Assembly (NCBI GenBank): GCA_003290165.1
Contig: QNQO01010702.1
Span: 21,643-85,642 of the forward strand
Direction: 5' to 3'
DNA from: Berberis thunbergii
Taxonomy: Eukaryota > Streptophyta > Magnoliopsida > Ranunculales > Berberidaceae
Length of the DNA: 64,000 nucleotides
The notes beneath the pieces are model-generated. The model searched no databases. It saw nothing but the letters and a program-made list of their open reading frames with translations, and was not told the origin of the DNA. Shown piece after piece: positions 59,980 to 64,000 of this stretch. The position numbers were made by a program, and so were the translations under genes. The first letter of the stretch is position 1, and each line of letters starts with the position of its first letter.

Positions 59980-61400
59980 GCGCCAAATTTATGTAAGCTT
60001 GTGTTTGCGAGAGTTTTTTCCTTTTACCTTTAAGAGCCCCCTTTTTTCATTTTTAACTTTTTTGGTTTGATTGGGTTCAAATCTCTATTCAACCGGGTCT
60101 TTGTGCAACTTTTGTATGATATTGGGAGGATTTGACTAACCTTTGTCAACGGTATGAAATCCCTGGTGATCTAGGATTGTATTTCCTTCCGGAAAGTGAC
60201 TCTCAATCCATTCCAAAGGTGGGGCACATCTGCCTATACAAGGCCATGTTTGAGGCCGAACTGTGCTTCCTTATTCCTAGCACCGACCATATTGCGCTGC
60301 TTATCTTTTTAGAGCAATTTTCCTGGTTCAGATGGTGTCGAATGGGTGGAGTATACTGATTTCCACTCTGATTAGGGTGAAGGATGTCGTGCTCCATCTA
60401 TCGACGAAGCCGCTTTATTGTCTGACTTCCATGAAAATGAATAAGTGTGGCGTCTGCTCGTTGGTGAATCCAACTGCCTGAGTGGTCAGTTTGTTTGATG
60501 ACCCGGAGGATTGGCAGCTATATGCTTTTATGAAGTCTGGGTACTTTACTTATGAAGGTGTATGGGCCCTCCTTTGTTTTTTTGATTTTTTATTTAGTAT
60601 TTGTCACTGTTTGACTTATCCATTCTTTCTGACTAGGTTGCACGACGATATTGGTTCTTTCACCTGAAAGGGAAAGGATGAAAGCTGATTTTCCTTGCTT
60701 TGTTGTTTATGCATACCCTAGATGTTCGTCAATCAAAACATTATTAGGCAGAGTGGTCTGATCCCCAGCGAGACTGGCGGCATGGGGTGGGCCCCTAACT
60801 GCGCTTACTGATCCTTCTTCCGGTGCTAAAATGCAGACACCTAGATAACAAATAAAAAGGGTGTCGAGATGCCTCGCCCGTCAAAGAAGCAAACTCTAGA
60901 AAGATTGCTTCCCTCAGTCACTATAAAGGATCAGGTTGGGATTCGCTCTACTTCCTGCCGCTCTTTTGAGTTTGGAGAGGGATGTAATGGACTTGACCAT
61001 TGGTGAGGAGGAGTCGCCAAAGGCCCTAGCTACTATCGAATCAGGAACGAAGTAACTGGCCTTTGAGAGCGCCACTCCTAGTTGTCTGAGGACCTGACCA
61101 TTGGAGAGGAAGCAGGTTGTTGATCTCTCATCAGAACTGCGGAAGATTGGGCCCCTTGATCCCGAGTTCTCCATGCTGACAATGGGGTATGTTCTCATCT
61201 CTTTGATGTCCTCATGAGTTCGATGAGAATACACTGGCACCAGAGGTGGATCACAAGATTGACACCTTCAACATTCTGAAGAAGAGTTTTCTTGGTTTGC
61301 TGACTAGCTAACCATTGAAAGAGGTGGCCATGGGAAGCATCTTGATCTGGGAGCAACAACTTTTGAATGCTGGTAGGTGAACCATTAGTTGATTGTCACT
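59980..61400 (+). pseudogene. antisense ORF remnant of the minus-strand gypsy element
   Basis: 60132-60360 encodes LCQRYEIPGDLGLYFLPESD and HICLYKAMFEAELCF, resembling the start of PF04195-type plant transposon proteins (compare LRSDYNLPPDLEIVLPGRG at 57450). It is followed by decayed pieces such as KSGYFTYEGVW near 60530. Its + orientation, next to a minus-strand LTR, is what an antisense ORF requires. Stops are frequent; gag and the second LTR are not in view. Confidence 0.55.
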
Positions 61401-61444
61401 TGATTTTCCACTGTGCTTTATTGTTCATACCCGTGGGCTTCCAA

Positions 61445-61494
61445 TCCCTGTGACACCCATGTGACACAGCATCAGCTCCAACTTCTTTAGCTAC
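61445..61494 (-). pseudogene. argininosuccinate synthase exon fragment
   Basis: On minus an acceptor (caacag) precedes codons for AMVDVAKEVGADAVSHG and a split Cys. This is the conserved segment of plant argininosuccinate synthase (arginine synthesis: citrulline + aspartate + ATP), which normally continues with TGKGND. The continuation here is unrelated, so only one exon is present. Confidence 0.8.
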
Positions 61495-61637
61495 ATCAAC
61501 CATAGCCTGTTGTTCAGACAAAAACAACAATTAAACCATCATAAAACCATTTTTTATACTTTCTGCTCAGATTTCTTAAATAATAAAGAGGAGCATTTCT
61601 ATAAAAAGGGATTAAGCCTGCTCTAAAGTACCTACCC

Positions 61638-61999
61638 TTTAATTGGTCCATATGTCTCAAACTCCCTTTTAAGTCTGCTCACTTGTCTTATAGTCTGCAA
61701 GAAACCATCAAATTTTGTCAGTTTCCATAAGGATAATTGTATCAACACAAATGAAAGAGGTTTCTAGAGAATACTCACAAGCCTAGCCACAAAACAATGT
61801 CTGTATGGATCTCCTGATACATTTGGATCATTCGCTGGATAGTTTGTGAAACGAGATAGTAGAGTCAGAAAAAGAAAAAAAATGCTTCAGCTGATAAATT
61901 TCATGGAAAAACTTGAAATACTTACATTTCTCAGCTCCTCAACAGCCTTCTTTGCACCATTTTCTAACCGTAATTGGTATACTCTTGCTCTTTTTGTGC
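61638..61999 (-). pseudogene. U1-70K (U1 snRNP 70 kDa) gene fragment, three exons
   Basis: Minus exons: 61999-61926 (ARVYQLRLENGAKKAVEELR), about 61836-61779 (NDPNVSGDPYRHCFVARL) and 61694 to about 61640 (LKREFETYGPIK). Plant U1-70K reads RARIHELRLEKGAKKAAEEL, NDPNVSGDPYKTLFVARL and KREFESYGPIKRV at the start of its RRM, which binds U1 snRNA stem-loop I. The middle exon has KTL changed to RHC, within RNP2, and lacks a clear acceptor; a 2-nt loss shifts the third. It is a piece, not a working gene. Confidence 0.85.
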
Positions 62000-62755
62000 C
62001 TAACAGCAATAGATTGAATCATGAAACCATAACGTCAGAACTGACTTAGCAATGACAACAAAACAAATTAACATAGGAGCGGAAATCAAATATATTCGTA
62101 TTTCAAAACAAGGTAAAATCCAAATCTTGATCCCAGATCGACCCAAAAATTCACCAATTCCAAGTCCATTGAGCATTAAGTGAAGCAAGGTGGCGAACGC
62201 CTTTCGGATTCAATAATTAAAACCATAATATTATAAGAATACCATAATAAGGCGTGAAAACAAACAAATCAAAGGACGTCCATAATCTCCTGTACATCAT
62301 GATGTAGCAAATATCTTCCATATACAAGATTAGACAATACCATTGTCTAAAGAGAGATAACAGTGCTTAAATTCATTTATGTAGAACTTAGATGTGAGAA
62401 CTTACAGATGTGGTAGGTTAACACAACCTCTACATATACTTAGAAAAATAAATAAATAACAACCCCTTCACCGCCTATAGCGAGAAGCGAAACACACCCA
62501 TTGTGCATTATAATAATTGCAACTTAATCTCGTATATAACACAGAATTAAATTTTACCAATGGAAAAGTTGTAAATTTAACAAGGCAACGACAAATAAAA
62601 GTATTTACATAAGCAAATTATGAATAACGTTCGAATATGTGAAAAGATATTAAGAACAGCGAATGTCTTCATTCATAAGAATATCGAAACTTATCATTCA
62701 GTTGTGACAGTCCAATAACTTGATATGTGAAAAGATAATGTGAAATAGCTAGTAC
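62000..62755. other. spacer between captured fragments
   Basis: AT-rich, no recognised exon. A 62-codon ORF (62188-62000, minus) has no similarity I can name. Confidence 0.4.
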
Positions 62756-63258
62756 CTCCAGTAACTGATCAGGTTGGATCATTCCATGAGCGCATCTTCG
62801 TCCAGTGATGGGGTCAATGACAAGAACGACAGGTATGTTATGCAGACCTTTCTGCCTTTAGTAGTATCGTCATAAACCTAAATTACAAGTATTGGAACAC
62901 ACATAGTATAAGAAAGCATCAACTAATTGGAAGTCCTATCAAATTTCCAAATTTCGGAAATTATGCATATGAACAAAGAGTTCAAAACATAAATGAATAT
63001 TCCAGCTCATAATTAAATTAGCTCAATACCTCCCAAAAGATGAAATATGTACTGATAGTCTGTGCTACAGCTTCATTCGCCCATATATCGTGATTCGGCT
63101 ATACAAAATAACATATCAATGTTTCAAAAGGATCCTCCAGCCAAAAACAACTGAAGTCAATACCAATATCTAAGCAAATGTTTACCATGTTGAACTGAAT
63201 TCCTTGGCGGACTGCATGTTGACAAGAAGCCATTTATCCTGGATAGAAGCTCTTGTTT
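62756..63258 (-). pseudogene. PUX7-like UAS-domain gene fragment, three exons
   Basis: Minus exons: about 63252-63186 (QDKWLLVNMQSAKEFSS), 63098-63030 (ANEAVAQTISTYFIFWEV) and 62877-62756 (VYDDTTKGRKVC, then after a deletion and shift IPVVLVIDPITGRRCAHGMI). These match the UAS (thioredoxin-like) domain of plant UBX-domain proteins of the PUX7 type, adaptors of CDC48/p97. All visible donors are GT. The UBA and UBX domains are absent. Confidence 0.85.
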
Positions 63259-63744
63259 TGCTTGCATTTTACATGATATTAACAACAATCACTTCAGCAT
63301 CCACTCACTCAGTTTGAACTACATGTCAAGGCAGTGATCTGCTATTTACCTTTCGCAAGTACCAAAAGAAATCCACCGGTACCAACACAATACGCAACTA
63401 GCTGCCAGAAAACAGAATCTTCTGGAACGGATGACAAATTAGCTGCCAGAAATCAGAATCTGGTCAGCTGTAACATCTGTTAGTGGCTAGATCATTGCCC
63501 GATCATGGTGACGCTACACTGGTAATTTGGCTAGTCACTATCACTACTGTTTCTTGCATCTGAAAAATATAAATAAGGAGAGATCAGATAAGATTATGAA
63601 GGATCTAAAGTTGTATCATCTCGAAGTCCCTTGAATCCCACAGCTTCAGGTTAAGCAAAAAAAAGGTGTGATTCTACAGAAGAATACTCAAAAGGCTATA
63701 AGAAAATCAGAAGATATAGAAATTATACGAGGAGTTTGATGTAC

Positions 63745-63985
63745 TTTAACAATTTGAACAGCGGCAACATCTGGTGGCATCCCTCTGCAGTAGTTAAAAC
63801 TGCTTCTGAAGACAAAGCATCCCAAACACCCTCACTTGAGATGACAAGCCTACCACCAGCGGTAGATAACTGCAACAATCATATTACAGTGCTTAATGCC
63901 AAGAATAAAGAAGAAACAAAAAGGTGGAGAAAGTAGGAGCACACCTTCACTTGCTGGTAAAAGGTTGAAACAAAGAAGAAACAAG
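63745..63985 (-). pseudogene. PP2C-type protein phosphatase fragment
   Basis: Minus exon 63869-63745: LSTAGGRLVISSEGVWDALS, then after a one-base loss RGMPPDVAAVQIVK and a GT donor. The upstream exon ends FYQQVK at 63945 with a GT donor. Plant PP2Cs read QVKLS.AGGRL.I.SDG(V/I)WDALS and C/YCRGMPP. The usual metal-binding Asp of the SDGxWD motif is Glu here. It may continue beyond the window. Confidence 0.82.
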
Positions 63986-64000
63986 AAATCACTCCCCCGA

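Larger units (their letters stand above)
61440..64000 (-). mobile_element. candidate multi-gene capture element (Helitron- or Pack-MULE-like)
   Basis: Fragments of four unrelated genes (PP2C, PUX7-like, U1-70K, argininosuccinate synthase) lie within 2.5 kb, all on minus, all with introns, and all internal pieces of their genes. Helitrons and Pack-MULEs create such arrays. Neither end was identified: the right end is probably beyond 64000, and no convincing CTRR-plus-hairpin terminus or inverted repeat was found near 61400. Confidence 0.6.

Overview
This is repeat-dense plant nuclear DNA. It is AT-rich, has intron-bearing gene pieces with GT/AG junctions, and is packed with Ty1/copia and Ty3/gypsy LTR retrotransposons and small inverted-repeat elements. 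The recognisable genes (cytokinin-receptor histidine kinase, RLP44, a PRX-like2 thioredoxin-fold protein, U1-70K, a PUX7-like UAS domain) are plant-type. An angiosperm, probably a eudicot, fits best; the species cannot be read from the sequence. No rRNA, canonical tRNA or CRISPR array was seen.

Layout. 0.8-1.6 kb: hAT-like non-autonomous element. 2.3-8.1 kb: Mutator-like element with ~1 kb terminal inverted repeats and a 9-bp target duplication. It carries two captured host gene fragments with introns: a cytokinin-receptor receiver domain (+) and a NAA60/MCC1-type acetyltransferase (-). 8.4-9.3 kb: RLP44 pseudogene (-). 9.8-15.0 kb: gutted copia element flanked by an unusual ~127-bp direct repeat and containing a 389-bp tandem duplication. 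15.8-21.3 kb: nearly full-length gypsy element (+), TSD GGTGG. ~22.7-27.1 kb: Tat-like gypsy remnant with gag and protease only plus a tandem-repeat tail. 28.4-33.9 kb: hAT-like element broken by a complete copia element (-). 34.2-36.2 kb: MITE broken by a Mutator-type foldback element; a sister MITE lies at 27.8 kb and a partial copy at 49.2 kb.

The one near-intact host gene runs on the minus strand from 46228 to 38821. It encodes a PRX-like2 (AhpC/TSA, thioredoxin-fold) protein in seven exons, with a 3.5-kb copia element in intron 1 and MITEs in introns 1 and 3. Its exons sum to one base short of an open frame, because of a single missing T in exon 2. 46.8-49.2 kb is a composite of inverted ends, an RNase H fragment, nested hairpins and a ~185-bp tandem repeat. 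51.2-58.8 kb is a foldback-ended element interrupted by a gag-only gypsy element with an antisense ORF. 59.3-61.4 kb is part of a related gypsy element on the other strand.

The right end (61.4-64.0 kb) holds exon pieces of four unrelated genes in a row, all on the minus strand with introns: PP2C phosphatase, PUX7-like UAS domain, U1-70K and argininosuccinate synthase. This looks like a second multi-gene transduplication, Helitron- or Pack-MULE-like, whose ends were not found. The two gene-capture loci are the most interesting content of the window.
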